Shown piece after piece: positions 7,058 to 16,258 of a DNA stretch of 64,000 nucleotides (its first letter is position 1; each line of letters opens with the position of its first letter). A model generated the notes under the pieces. The model saw only the letters and a program-made list of their open reading frames with translations. It had not been told where the DNA came from and searched no databases. Made by a program: the position numbers and the translations under genes. The stretch is from Candidatus Desulforudis audaxviator MP104C (GTDB lineage Bacteria; Bacillota; Desulfotomaculia; Desulfotomaculales; Desulforudaceae): positions 1,938,501-2,002,500 of the forward strand of contig NC_010424.1 in the NCBI RefSeq assembly GCF_000018425.1, written 5' to 3'.

Positions 7058-8528
7058 CCAGTCGCTCCACCCCGATTCTTTCCGCCAGCAGGTCGGCGAT
7101 GCGGTCCAGGTCCCTCTGTCGGCGGGCGGCGAACCCCGGCTGCTCGGACGGCCGGGCCGGCAGCCCCGCGAGGCGGCGCACGGCGGCTATCCACTGTGTC
7201 CGGTACGTGTCGGAGTCAAAGCAGCCGTGCAGGTAAGTCCCCGCCACATAACCTTCTTCGGCGGCGCAGCCTTCGGGTGCCAGCCCCGTCCCCTGCCCGC
7301 CGAGCAGGAAGCACGGCCTGCCCCCGCAGACCTCGGAGAATCCCCTGTGAATTTCGTACCCCCGTACCGAAAGCCCGCCCGGGATCCCCCAAACCCCCTC
7401 AGCCGTAACGCCGCGCACCTGAACGGTGCGCTTCTCGGACGCAAAGCGGGTGCGCACGGGCAGCAGGCCCAGCCCCGCCACCGTTTGCCCCCCTTCCCGG
7501 ATAGTCCGGCCGAGCATCTGGAAACCGCCGCAAATACCCAAAAGTGGCTTTCCCCGGGCGGCGAAATCACGCAGGGCCCGGTCCAGCCCGCGGCGGCGGA
7601 GCCAAGCCAGGTCGGCCAGCGTCTCTTTGCTGCCCGGCAGGATAACCGCGTGTGCGCCGTCCAGCTCCTGCGGGCGGTCGACGTAACACAACGCCACCCC
7701 GTTCTCGGTCTCGAGGGGCAGGAAATCGGTGTAGTTGGAGATCCGGGGCAGGCGGATCACCGCCACCGCCAGGTCGCCCGGGGCGGGCGCCTTTCCCCGC
7801 CCGGAGAGGCCCACCGAATCCTCCTCATCGAGGTGGAGGTCGTGCAGGTAAGGTAATACGCCCAGCACCGGCCGCCCCGTCCGCGCCCCGATTAAAGCCA
7901 GCCCGGGCCGCAGGAGTTCCTCGTCTCCCCGGAACTTGTTGACCACGAAACCGGCGACAAGTTCCCGTTCCCTCTCCGCCAGCAGTTCCATCGTCCCGAG
8001 CAGGGAGGCGAACACCCCGCCGCGCTCGATGTCCCCGACAAGCAGAACGGAAGCTCCGGCGTAAAGCGCCACCTCCATATTGGCGATGTCGTGCGGCCGG
8101 AGGTTGATTTCAGCCGGGCTTCCCGCCCCTTCGGCAAACACGAGGTCCGCATCCGCCCGGAGCCGGTCGAGGGCGGCGGCGGCCAGCGGCCACAGCTTTT
8201 CCTTTAAGGCGTAATAATTGGCCGGCTTGTAGACGCCCAGGGGACGACCCAGCAGCACCACCTGGCTGCCCGCCTCCCCCGTCGGTTTCAGGAGAATGGG
8301 GTTCATGTCCACGTGGGGCGGAACGCCCGCGGCCTCGGCCTGCAAGGCCTGGGCGCGGCCGATTTCCCTGCCGTCCGGGGTGGCGTAAGAGTTGAGGGCC
8401 ATGTTCTGGCTCTTGAAAGGCGCCACCCGGAAGCCTCTCCGGGCGTAGAGGCGGCAAAGACCGGCGACGATAAGGCTCTTGCCCGCCGAAGAGGACGTCC
8501 CCTGAACCATCAGCACGCGCGCCGTCAT
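7038..8528 (-). CDS. cbiP: Cobyric acid synthase CbiP
   Basis: 496 residues, normal length. The N-terminal ATPase-like domain begins MVQGTSSSAGKSLIVAGLCR (P-loop of the dethiobiotin-synthetase type). The C-terminal class I glutaminase-like domain has GICGGFQMLG, whose Cys is the amidotransferase nucleophile, and YLHGCF near the end. It amidates four peripheral carboxylates of adenosylcobyrinate diamide using glutamine and ATP. Overlaps cobD by 4 bases (ATGA) and cbiB by 20. Confidence 0.96.
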   Translation of the reverse strand: MTARVLMVQGTSSSAGKSLIVAGLCRLYARRGFRVAPFKSQNMALNSYATPDGREIGRAQALQAEAAGVPPHVDMNPILLKPTGEAGSQVVLLGRPLGVYKPANYYALKEKLWPLAAAALDRLRADADLVFAEGAGSPAEINLRPHDIANMEVALYAGASVLLVGDIERGGVFASLLGTMELLAERERELVAGFVVNKFRGDEELLRPGLALIGARTGRPVLGVLPYLHDLHLDEEDSVGLSGRGKAPAPGDLAVAVIRLPRISNYTDFLPLETENGVALCYVDRPQELDGAHAVILPGSKETLADLAWLRRRGLDRALRDFAARGKPLLGICGGFQMLGRTIREGGQTVAGLGLLPVRTRFASEKRTVQVRGVTAEGVWGIPGGLSVRGYEIHRGFSEVCGGRPCFLLGGQGTGLAPEGCAAEEGYVAGTYLHGCFDSDTYRTQWIAAVRRLAGLPARPSEQPGFAARRQRDLDRIADLLAERIGVERLDGILGL

Positions 8529-9565
8529 ACGTTGTCACCCCGCAAAAAACCTGATAAGACTTCAAGCAGCCGGTCGTTCTCGTCAGCCCTGCGCAGCCCC
8601 ATACGGAAGTGACGTGCCGAAAGCCCGGCGAAAGTGGAGGCGTTCCGCACCGCCATGCCATGTCGCAGCAGACAGGCGTTCAGGGCTTGGACTTCGTAAC
8701 CGTCGGGCAGCGCGCAGAGCAAGAAGTTCGCCTCCCCGGAGAAAACGCGGAGCCCCAGCCTCTCCAGTGCGGCCGTTACCCGTGCCCGCTCGGCCGTCAC
8801 AAAGGCCCTGGTCTCTGCAGCGTAAGCCGTTTCGGCGAGCAGCCGGCCGACGAGGTGCTCGCCCAAGCCGTTTACGCTCCAGGGGTCTTTCGCCGCCAGG
8901 AGCCGCCGCACCAGGTCTCCTGTCCCGACGAGGTAACCGAGCCGCAGCCCGGGCACGGCGTAAAACTTGGTCAGCGAACACACCGCCGCCACCCCGGGTA
9001 CGGGCGGCAGGACCGGCGAAGACCCCTTTGCGGGGTCTACAAAAGCCAGAAACGACTCGTCAAATACCCAGTAAACCCCGGGACGGGTCTTACGCAAGCG
9101 CTCCAGCGCCTCCCGCGGCGGAAGCTGACCGGTGGGATTGTTCGGATAGCCGACAAAGACCACGTCGCCCGGCTCGGGCGCAAGCGCCTCCCACAACGGT
9201 TCAAAACGTCCATCCACGACCCGCGAGGGCGCCGCCGCCACCGGAAGGCCGCAGGCCTCGGCGGCGCCGCGGTATTCCGAATAGCACGGTTCTATAACCC
9301 AGACCCGGCCCGGCCGCAAGGCGCGTACCAGGAGACCGATCAGCTCGGTTGCACCGTTTCCCACCAGCACCTCTCCCGGGTCAAGGCCGAGAAATGCCGC
9401 CAGGGAACGGCGCGCGGGAGCCGCATCAAGAGAAGGGTAACGGGTTATCAAGGGAAGGGCGTCCCGCAACAGTTCGGCGACACAATCCGGGGGCCCGAGC
9501 GGGTTGAGGCTTACGCTGAAATCTATAGTGACGCCCGTCATGGCGCCGCCGTGATCCCACTTCAC
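8525..9565 (-). CDS. cobD: L-threonine-O-3-phosphate decarboxylase CobD
   Basis: 346 residues, fold-type I PLP enzyme of the HisC-like group. DFSVSLNPLGPP at residues 15-26 is the characteristic CobD start; the Schiff-base lysine is in SLTKFYAVPGLRLGY; FVGYPNNPTGQL is the cofactor/substrate region. It makes (R)-1-aminopropan-2-ol phosphate for the nucleotide loop. It follows cbiA after a 77-bp gap, the largest break inside the biosynthetic part of the operon, and is coupled to cbiP. HisC itself is the main alternative, made unlikely by context. Confidence 0.92.
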   Translation of the reverse strand: MKWDHGGAMTGVTIDFSVSLNPLGPPDCVAELLRDALPLITRYPSLDAAPARRSLAAFLGLDPGEVLVGNGATELIGLLVRALRPGRVWVIEPCYSEYRGAAEACGLPVAAAPSRVVDGRFEPLWEALAPEPGDVVFVGYPNNPTGQLPPREALERLRKTRPGVYWVFDESFLAFVDPAKGSSPVLPPVPGVAAVCSLTKFYAVPGLRLGYLVGTGDLVRRLLAAKDPWSVNGLGEHLVGRLLAETAYAAETRAFVTAERARVTAALERLGLRVFSGEANFLLCALPDGYEVQALNACLLRHGMAVRNASTFAGLSARHFRMGLRRADENDRLLEVLSGFLRGDNV

Positions 9566-9642
9566 AGTCCCACCCCTAAAACACGCACTAAGCGTTAAGC
9601 ATCAAGCATTAGGAGATTATAGAAAAGCCCACAGCAAACAGC

Positions 9643-11007
9643 TCACTGCTTTTCCAGCAAGCGCTGCAGCACTTGGCGGGCTGAGGCGAAGTGCAGGTGC
9701 AGGTAAGAGCCGAAAACGGACCCGGCCTGCCAGCCCTCCTTGCGGGCTTGCATCCCATAAGCCTGGCGGACAACTAGGCAGGCCCGGCTGCCGGGCACGG
9801 GGTCGGCTTCCGAGTAGTGAAAAACATGGCCCCGGACCTCCTCGCCGGCCCTTAGAATCAAGTTGTCATACAGGGCCCGGGCCACGACGTAACCCAGAGA
9901 AAGCCGCCGGCCGGCCATGCCGGCGCGCACCGGGAGCAGACCGACCATTGGGTGGTAACGGCCCTCCAGGTCGGTCAACCCCTCCCCCAGGTAGATCAAG
10001 CCACCGCACTCGCCGTAGATCCGCCCTCCCGCCGCCGCGTAGGACCTGACGGTGGTTAGCATCGCCCGGTTGGAGGCCAGCGCCCCGGCGTACAGTTCTG
10101 GGTAACCGCCGCCGAAGTAGAGCAGGGCGCAGCCGTGGGGCAGGCGGTCGTCGTGGAGAGGGCTGAAGAAAATCGGTTCGGCGCCGTGGTGACGCAGGAT
10201 GTCCAAGTTGTCAGCGTAAAGAAAACTGAAGGCCTCATCGCGGGCCACCCCCACCCGCACCGTCCCTGCCGAAGCGTCTCCTGCAAAAATCCGGGGGTTC
10301 ACCCGGGGCAGGGCCGGCGCCGTCCCGGCCAGCCGCTGCAAGACGGCAAGATCCACGTGCTGCTCGACGATGTCGGCCAGCCGCTCGTACACCGTTTCCC
10401 AGTCGCTCTCCGCTCCGGTAAAAAGCCCAAGGTGCCGTTCCGGGATCTTCAGCTTCTCTTCCCTTGGGATCACTCCGAGGACGGGCACCCGGCAATAGCG
10501 CGCAACGGCTTCGGTGACCAGGCCGGCGTGCCGTGCCGAGCCGGCGCGGTTGAGGATGACCCCGGCGACATGCACTTCGGGATCAAGGGCCTTAAAGCCC
10601 AGGACGACAGCCGCCGCGCTGGCTCCCTGCCGTGAGATGTCGACGACCAGGATGACGGGCGCCCGCAGCATCTTGGCCAGTTCGGCGCTGGAGGCCCGCG
10701 TGGTGCCGTCCCCCAGCCCGTCGTACAGGCCCATTACCCCTTCCAGGATCGCGATGTCTGTTCCCGCGACAGCCCGCTGGAACAGCTCGCGCGAAGCCTC
10801 GTCACCGATGAGCCAGGTGTCCAGGTTGCGCGACGCCCTGCCGGCGGCGCGCGTGTGGTGGCCCGGATCGATGTAGTCGGGCCCCGCCTTGAAGGGCTGC
10901 ACCGCCAAGCCCCGCCGCCTCAACGCCCGAAGCAGACCCAGGGTCAGGGTCGTCTTCCCCTGCCCGCTCGATGGTGCGGCCACGAGCAGGCGCGGCACGT
11001 TAATCAT
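9643..11007 (-). CDS. cbiA: Cobyrinic acid a,c-diamide synthase CbiA
   Basis: 454 residues. P-loop AAPSSGQGKTTLTLGLLRAL at the N-terminus and the glutaminase-like half with GECGGLIYLGE (nucleophilic Cys) and a C-terminal SYLHLHF. It uses ATP and glutamine to amidate the a and c side chains of cobyrinate. Length and both domains are complete. The start ATG overlaps the end of cbiH by 8 bases. Confidence 0.95.
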   Translation of the reverse strand: MINVPRLLVAAPSSGQGKTTLTLGLLRALRRRGLAVQPFKAGPDYIDPGHHTRAAGRASRNLDTWLIGDEASRELFQRAVAGTDIAILEGVMGLYDGLGDGTTRASSAELAKMLRAPVILVVDISRQGASAAAVVLGFKALDPEVHVAGVILNRAGSARHAGLVTEAVARYCRVPVLGVIPREEKLKIPERHLGLFTGAESDWETVYERLADIVEQHVDLAVLQRLAGTAPALPRVNPRIFAGDASAGTVRVGVARDEAFSFLYADNLDILRHHGAEPIFFSPLHDDRLPHGCALLYFGGGYPELYAGALASNRAMLTTVRSYAAAGGRIYGECGGLIYLGEGLTDLEGRYHPMVGLLPVRAGMAGRRLSLGYVVARALYDNLILRAGEEVRGHVFHYSEADPVPGSRACLVVRQAYGMQARKEGWQAGSVFGSYLHLHFASARQVLQRLLEKQ

Positions 11008-11737
11008 CGTGGGCTCCCCTGTCGAAGTAGCCGCGGGGTGTAATCATGAACCCGCGCCAGGTGAAGGTCCGCGTGTTGCCCACGATGAGCAGCGTCAGCA
11101 TGTCGGCGTCGTCCGGAACCAGTTCGGCCAACGTGACGACGCGCCTCTCCTGCCCCTCCCGGAAAGCGTTGCGGACGATGCCCGCCGGCGTCCCGGGCGG
11201 GCGCGTTTCCCGCAGGATGTCCAGGGTCGCCATAAACGGCTCGACGCGCGTCTGCGAGCGCACGTTGTACAGGGCAAGGACAAAGTCGGCCTCGGCGGCC
11301 GCCCGCACCCTCCTCTTGATAAGGTCGATGGGGGTGAGGAGGTCGGAAAGGGAGATCACCGCGTGGTCGTGGGCCAGCGGCGCCCCCAGGAGCGCCGCCG
11401 CGGCAAGGCCGGCCGTCACGCCCGGGATGACCTTAAAGGGCAGCACCAGGTCGCGGCGGGCTAGTTCCTCGAGGACCAGACCGGCCAGCCCGTAAACCCC
11501 GGCGTCACCGCTTGAAACCAGGCACACCCGGTGGCCGGCAAGGGCCGCGGCGGTGGCCTCCCGGACCCGCTCGACCTCCCGGCGCATTCCGCTCTTGATC
11601 AGTTCTTTCCCCGCCAGGTGTTCCCGGACGAGGTCGAGGTAAAGAGGGTAGCCGGCCACCACCTCGGCTTCCGCTATGGCGGCGCGGGCGGCAGGCGTCA
11701 GGTGCTCGGCGTCCCCCGGCCCGATCCCGGCGACCAC
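11000..11737 (-). CDS. cbiH: Precorrin-3B/cobalt-factor III C17-methyltransferase CbiH
   Basis: About 245 residues from the GTG at 11737, which has a GAGGA site and gives the typical N-terminus VVAGIGPGDAEHLTPAARAA (SAM-binding GxGPGD loop). The reading frame stays open to 11827, but that extension is proline/glycine-rich, overlaps cbiG and is not family-like. Other motifs: VSSGDAGVYGLAG and VIPGVTAGLAAAALLGAPL. The enzyme methylates C17 and contracts the ring together with CbiG. Overlaps cbiG by about 40 bases. Confidence 0.93.
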   Translation of the reverse strand: MVAGIGPGDAEHLTPAARAAIAEAEVVAGYPLYLDLVREHLAGKELIKSGMRREVERVREATAAALAGHRVCLVSSGDAGVYGLAGLVLEELARRDLVLPFKVIPGVTAGLAAAALLGAPLAHDHAVISLSDLLTPIDLIKRRVRAAAEADFVLALYNVRSQTRVEPFMATLDILRETRPPGTPAGIVRNAFREGQERRVVTLAELVPDDADMLTLLIVGNTRTFTWRGFMITPRGYFDRGAHDD

Positions 11738-12537
11738 AAGCGATCCTCGGCCAGGGCCACCGTCACCTGGTCCGCCACCAAGCGCGGCAGGATGATCCGG
11801 CCGTTGCGGGCGGCTAGAAAGGCGCATGGTTCAGCAACTCCTCCCACGTCAAAATACTTGCGGGCGCAGCGCGACTCGCTGAACAACCTGTCAACGCCCC
11901 GGATGGCCTCCCGGCCGAAAACCCGCAGTCCCGCACCCAGGGCGGAGCAAGCCTCAAGGATGCCCGGCTCGCCGGCCTTGAAATCGGCGGTGGCCACAAC
12001 CCGAATATCATTCTTCTTCCGCCCCGCCAGGGCCAGCCCCCGTTCGATGGCCGCCATAATCGCCGGCGCACCGGCGCCCCAGCGGCAGCCTAGCCCGACG
12101 ACAAGCGTCCGGTGGACCTCGCTGCCGGTGGTGACCACCGGTTCGGCCTCCACCGCGGCCGCCACCCGGTAAGCCAGCCCGTTGGCGCCGCCTTCATGTC
12201 CGGCGAGCAGGCTGATCGCGTAGCGGGCAGCGGTATCCAGGACCACCACCGGGGGGTCGCGTCGCTTGTCTTCCGGCAGGCCCGACAAAAGGCGCACGGC
12301 GATGCCTGCGGCCATGACCAGCACCAGCCCGCGGCCTTCCCCGAACAATTGCCTAACCACGTTACCCGCCGAACCCTCGTATCCCACGACGGCTCCGGGA
12401 CGCGGCGGTGCCGGTTGAACAACTGACAATCGAACCGGAACGTACAGGAAGGCCCCGAGGGCTTCGGCCACCGCCGCGCCAGGGGCGAAGCCCGCCTCGT
12501 TGACAACCACTACCGCCAGCGGCCGGTTATCCTTCAC
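11698..12537 (-). CDS. cbiG: Cobalt-precorrin-5A hydrolase CbiG
   Basis: 279 residues. The N-terminal part carries LVLVMAAGIAVRLLSG and VVVLDTAARYAISLLAGHEG, the CbiG N domain; residues 145-275 (VGLGCRWGAGAPAIMAAIER, then ATADFKAGEPGILEACSALG) are the C domain. It opens the delta-lactone and releases acetaldehyde after ring contraction. Slightly short for the family (often 320-360), with both domains recognisable. Overlaps cbiF by 11 bases. Confidence 0.93.
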   Translation of the reverse strand: MKDNRPLAVVVVNEAGFAPGAAVAEALGAFLYVPVRLSVVQPAPPRPGAVVGYEGSAGNVVRQLFGEGRGLVLVMAAGIAVRLLSGLPEDKRRDPPVVVLDTAARYAISLLAGHEGGANGLAYRVAAAVEAEPVVTTGSEVHRTLVVGLGCRWGAGAPAIMAAIERGLALAGRKKNDIRVVATADFKAGEPGILEACSALGAGLRVFGREAIRGVDRLFSESRCARKYFDVGGVAEPCAFLAARNGRIILPRLVADQVTVALAEDRLWSPGSGRGTPST

Positions 12538-13270
12538 CCCGCAAACGCTCCTTCGAATAAAGATAGCTGGCCCCGCCGTCCTGCTCCAGGAAGGACCCGA
12601 CCAGGATCAGGGCATGCCGCTCAACCCCCGACTCCCGGACGGCTGCGGCCAGATCCGCGAGGCGGCAGCGGATAATCCGCTGGTCGGGCCAGGTCGCCCG
12701 GTAAACCACGGCCGCCGGGCATTCGGCGCCGTAGGCGGGGAGTAAATCGTCCTGTACTCCCGCCGCGTCGGCGGCGCTCAAGTACAGCGCCAGGCTGGCC
12801 CGGGCCGCGGCCAGCCGCGCCAGGCTTTCGCTTTCGGGCACCGGCGTGCGCCCCGCCCGGCGCGTCAGGATCAGGGTCTGCGAGCCCCCGGGAAGGGTGT
12901 ATTCCTTACCCAGCAAGGCTGCCGCCGCGAAGCAGGCGCTGACCCCCGGCACCACCTCGTAAGGAATGCCCAGGCGCTCCAGGGCGCGGACCTGTTCGGC
13001 GAGGGCCCCGTAAAGCGAGGGATCTCCGGTGTGCAGCCGGGCGACATCGCGTCCCGCAGCCGCGGCTTCGGTGATCACGGCCAATTGCGCCTCCAGGTCC
13101 AGCCGGCTGGCGTCGTGCTTCTCTGCGTCGGCCCGCGCCCAGCGCAGGATTTCCGGGTTGACCAGGCTGCCCGCGTAAATGACCACTGGGCAGCGCTCCA
13201 GAAGGCGCTTCCCCCGCACCGTGATCAGTTCGGGGTCCCCCGGCCCGGCGCCGATGAAATAAACGGTCAA
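12527..13270 (-). CDS. cbiF: Precorrin-4/cobalt-precorrin-4 C11-methyltransferase CbiF
   Basis: 247 residues. MTVYFIGAGPGDPELITVRG is the canonical CbiF/CobM N-terminus; LHTGDPSLYGALAEQVRALE and VVPGVSACFAAAALLGKEYT continue the uroporphyrin-III methylase fold, and the C-terminus has ALILVGSFL. Uses SAM to methylate C11. Overlaps cbiL by 4 bases, so translation is coupled. Confidence 0.96.
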   Translation of the reverse strand: MTVYFIGAGPGDPELITVRGKRLLERCPVVIYAGSLVNPEILRWARADAEKHDASRLDLEAQLAVITEAAAAGRDVARLHTGDPSLYGALAEQVRALERLGIPYEVVPGVSACFAAAALLGKEYTLPGGSQTLILTRRAGRTPVPESESLARLAAARASLALYLSAADAAGVQDDLLPAYGAECPAAVVYRATWPDQRIIRCRLADLAAAVRESGVERHALILVGSFLEQDGGASYLYSKERLRGEG

Positions 13271-13998
13271 GACACACGCCCCCCTTTTTTGCGCACCAGG
13301 ATCACCGACAGGTAACCGTGTTCGCCCTCCGGCAGGGATTGCAGGTCCGACGTAAGGTACTCCTCCGGCTGGGAAACGTGGCTGGCGAAGACGGCGTGTC
13401 CGTCCAAGCCCATTTCGCGCAGCAGGTTGATCACGGCGGGCAGCTGCTTGGCAACCTTCATCAGTACCACCGTCTCGAACTCTTCCAGGACTTGCCGCAC
13501 GGGTGCCAGGTCACCGCGAGGCACCGGCACCACCGCAATTCGCTCGTCCTTCTCGCCCAAGGGGAAGTTGGCGGCGGACGCCGCCGCGGCATAACTGGTG
13601 ATACCCGGGACCGAGTGGATCAGTCCCGGCGCAAGCCTCTGGCGCAGCTCCCGCAGGACGTAGCAGTAGGTGCTGTAGGTAAGGCAGTCCCCCAGCGTCA
13701 GGAAGACCACCTTCTCCCCCCGCCGGACCCTTTCGGCGATTTTCTCGGCGGCCGCCGCCCAGTAAGGTGCCAGTTCCCGCTCGTCACGGCGCATGGGGAA
13801 CTCGCATTCCAGTACGGGTTTTTCACCTATGAACGGGCGGGCGATTTCCAGGGCCAGGCTCTCCCCGGCCAGGCTGGACTTCGGCACGACCACGCAGTCC
13901 GCTTCCTCGATAAGGCGTTTCGCTTTCAGCGACATCAGCTCCGGGTCCCCGGGGCCAAGCCCGACGCCCCAGAATGATCCCTGCGTTTCACCTCTCAC
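13267..13998 (-). CDS. cbiL: Precorrin-2/cobalt-factor II C20-methyltransferase CbiL
   Basis: 243 residues. FWGVGLGPGDPELMSLKAKR and VFLTLGDCLTYSTYCYVLRE identify CbiL/CobI rather than other corrin methylases. It adds the C20 methyl group from SAM, the first methylation after cobalt insertion. Start ATG (MRGETQ) overlaps the cbiE stop by 4 bases. Confidence 0.94.
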   Translation of the reverse strand: MRGETQGSFWGVGLGPGDPELMSLKAKRLIEEADCVVVPKSSLAGESLALEIARPFIGEKPVLECEFPMRRDERELAPYWAAAAEKIAERVRRGEKVVFLTLGDCLTYSTYCYVLRELRQRLAPGLIHSVPGITSYAAAASAANFPLGEKDERIAVVPVPRGDLAPVRQVLEEFETVVLMKVAKQLPAVINLLREMGLDGHAVFASHVSQPEEYLTSDLQSLPEGEHGYLSVILVRKKGGRVS

Positions 13999-14645
13999 TC
14001 TTCCGCCTCCGTCAAAATCAATACACTTCGACCGGGACCTTCAAAACGTCCGGCCAGTTCAGTGACCGTCCCGGCCATCCGCCCTTCCGTAGGTCGCCCC
14101 AGGTCCCAGAAAACGTGAGCCCGGCGGTGCCCCGCCGTATTCCGAAGTACACCAAAGATTTTCCCGGGTGTCCAGGCCGGTGAACAAAGTACGGCGGCGG
14201 TAGACACAGTAGCCAGAGCGCCTAGGACAAGCTCTGCCTCTTCCTCGGAAACGCCGTGCAAACTGAAAACCCGAGCGTTTTCCCAAGGAAGGCCCAGACG
14301 TGCAAAGGCAAGTTGCACTGAACTCACCCCAGGAACAACCTGTACCCTTTCCCGGCCGAGAAGGCGCGCCACCGGGCCGGCCAGGCTGTGCAGCCCGGGA
14401 TCGCCCGTCACCAGGAGCGCCACGCGGCATTCGTCCATGCGGGAAAGGATCAGGGCCGCCACCTGCCGGGCGTCGGGGCCTGTCACCACCCGCTCGCCCT
14501 GGGCCTCCGGGAAGAGGTCGAGCAGAAACCGGGGGCCGCAGAGCAAGTCCGCCTCGGCTACCGCCGTAAGGGCCTGCTGCGTCAAATACTCCGCCCCGCC
14601 CGGCCCGCAACCCACGATGGTCAGTTTCCCCCGTTCCGGTTTCAT
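13995..14645 (-). CDS. cbiE: Cobalt-precorrin-7 C5-methyltransferase CbiE
   Basis: 216 residues. KLTIVGCGPGGAEYLTQQAL and ALLVTGDPGLHSLAGPVARL define the methylase fold; the middle (VVPGVSSVQLAFARLGLPWE) and FSLHG are CbiE-like. It is a stand-alone CbiE: the C15-methylating decarboxylase CbiT, which is often fused or next door, is not found in this window. Coupled by 4-base overlaps to cbiD upstream and cbiL downstream. Confidence 0.92.
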   Translation of the reverse strand: MKPERGKLTIVGCGPGGAEYLTQQALTAVAEADLLCGPRFLLDLFPEAQGERVVTGPDARQVAALILSRMDECRVALLVTGDPGLHSLAGPVARLLGRERVQVVPGVSSVQLAFARLGLPWENARVFSLHGVSEEEAELVLGALATVSTAAVLCSPAWTPGKIFGVLRNTAGHRRAHVFWDLGRPTEGRMAGTVTELAGRFEGPGRSVLILTEAEE

Positions 14646-15751
14646 GGCGCCTCCCCCACGATGTTCCCCTGCAGGTCGCAGAGATGCACCGCCACGTAAG
14701 GTCCCGGGCCCAGCCTTTCTTGCACGAGAACCCTGATCCTGGACGCCAGCATCCCGAGTAAACGGCCGTACCCTTCATTAATCAGCGCCTGCTGGATCGC
14801 TTCCACCGTCGACAGTTCCCCCAAACGCCGGATGAGGTCTTCCGGCAGGCCGGCAGCAGCACAGAAGTCGATGATGGCGCCGTTGGCCGGCCCGGCAAAT
14901 CTGGAGTGCGTCTGCCAGTCCCCGTTCAGGATCTTGGCCAGCTTACCCGGGTGCCCGACGAGGACGATCCGGGCAAAACCCCGCTGGGATGCCTCGTCGA
15001 GCATGAAACCCAGGAAGTCGCTGACCTCAACGATCTGCTCCTCCGCGGGCGGCGGCTGCAAGCGCCGCGCCGCCCGGCGGCCGATGTTGCCCGGGACCAG
15101 GCAGACCTCCCCGCAGCCGGAGGCGCGCAGGACGTCCAGGAGCGGCGGGAGCGAGCGCCGCAGGGCGTCGAGGCTGCGCGGCTCGACATAGCCGGTGGTG
15201 CCGAGAATCGAGATGCCCCCGGCAATGCCCAGCCGCGGATTAAAGGTGCGCCAGGCGACATTATCCCCTCCCGGAACGGAAACGGTAACCTTCCAGCCCC
15301 CGCCGGTGGGAACAAGGCCGGCCAGCGCGCCGGCGATCATCGCCCGCGGCACGGGATTGATCGCGGCCTCGCCCACCGGGACGGGAAGGCCCGGTTTGGT
15401 GACGCGCCCCACGCCCTCCCCCCCGTCGATGACAACGCCCGGGGCGGCGGCAAATTCGACGTGGGCGTGGATGGCCATCCCGTCGGTTACGTCGGGGTCA
15501 TCACCCGCATCCTTAATCACGCAACACTGGGCGGCGGACGTGCCGCGGAAGACCGCATGCACCGGGAGGGTTACCTGTTCACCGCCGGGCAAAAGAATCG
15601 CGACCCTTTCGGGAAAGCGCCCCTCGAGCAGCCAGAGGGCGGCGCCCCGCGCCGCCGCCGCCGCGCACGTTCCGGTCGTGTAACCTCGCCGCAGGCCGCT
15701 GTTGCGGCAAAATCGTTTTTGTCCCCTCCCCCGGCCGCCACCGCCGTTCAT
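14642..15751 (-). CDS. cbiD: Cobalt-precorrin-5B C1-methyltransferase CbiD
   Basis: 369 residues from the ATG at 15751, which overlaps the cbiX stop (ATGA). The family marker LRRGYTTGTCAAAAARGA lies near residue 20, followed by DAGDDPDVTDG, GVGRVTKPGLPVPVGEAAIN and GYVEPRSLDALRRSL. An upstream in-frame extension to 16114 is antisense-like proline/arginine-rich noise and is excluded. It methylates C1 in the anaerobic pathway, so its presence marks the pathway as cobalt-early. Confidence 0.95.
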   Translation of the reverse strand: MNGGGGRGRGQKRFCRNSGLRRGYTTGTCAAAAARGAALWLLEGRFPERVAILLPGGEQVTLPVHAVFRGTSAAQCCVIKDAGDDPDVTDGMAIHAHVEFAAAPGVVIDGGEGVGRVTKPGLPVPVGEAAINPVPRAMIAGALAGLVPTGGGWKVTVSVPGGDNVAWRTFNPRLGIAGGISILGTTGYVEPRSLDALRRSLPPLLDVLRASGCGEVCLVPGNIGRRAARRLQPPPAEEQIVEVSDFLGFMLDEASQRGFARIVLVGHPGKLAKILNGDWQTHSRFAGPANGAIIDFCAAAGLPEDLIRRLGELSTVEAIQQALINEGYGRLLGMLASRIRVLVQERLGPGPYVAVHLCDLQGNIVGEAP

Positions 15752-16227
15752 TCCCCTCGCCCGCCGGCGCAAAAATCGGGGAGCACTTCCACGAACTCGC
15801 CCTGCCCGGGCGGTACCGGGTACCGGGCACGGTCGGGCACCTTGATCTCGCGCACGTCGGGCAGGCTTAGTGACTCCTGCACGCGGCGCGCCAGGATGTC
15901 CGCGAAGACCGGGTCGCAACCCAGATGCCGCCCGTAGACGATCCTTATGCCGGGGTAATCCGCCGCCAGCTTCTGCAGTTCGCCGGGGATGTCGACGAGG
16001 ATGTGCAGCCCGGCGTGCAGGAAGTAGGGGATAACAATGATCTCCACGGCGCCGTCGGCGACACAGGCCGCCAGGGTTTCGGGCAGGTGTGGTCCCAGGC
16101 GGGAGAGAAAACAAACCCGCACCAGCGGGATTCCGGTGATCTCCCGCAGCATCCCCGCCAGGATTTCCATTTCCCGGGCTGCTTCGGGCACGCGGCTCCC
16201 GTGTCCTAACAGAATTATTGCGCGCAT
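15748..16227 (-). CDS. cbiX: Sirohydrochlorin cobaltochelatase CbiX (long form)
   Basis: 159 residues. Metal-site histidines are in ILLGHGSRVPEA and FLHAGLHILVDIP. It inserts Co2+ into sirohydrochlorin at the start of the anaerobic route. The ATG at 16227 is preceded by GAGGTG at 6 bases; a GTG nine bases further up overlaps that site and is less likely. The stop overlaps the start of cbiD. The protein is a single-repeat form extended C-terminally by about 35 residues relative to small archaeal CbiX(S). Confidence 0.92.
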   Translation of the reverse strand: MRAIILLGHGSRVPEAAREMEILAGMLREITGIPLVRVCFLSRLGPHLPETLAACVADGAVEIIVIPYFLHAGLHILVDIPGELQKLAADYPGIRIVYGRHLGCDPVFADILARRVQESLSLPDVREIKVPDRARYPVPPGQGEFVEVLPDFCAGGRGE

Positions 16228-16258
16228 CAACAGCACCTCGTTTTCAAATCGTCAGTCG

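Noticed and set aside
14642-16114. 490-codon version of cbiD starting at 16114
   Set aside because: The first 121 codons overlap cbiX in another frame and look like shadow coding; the ATG at 15751 overlaps the cbiX stop as expected for coupled genes.
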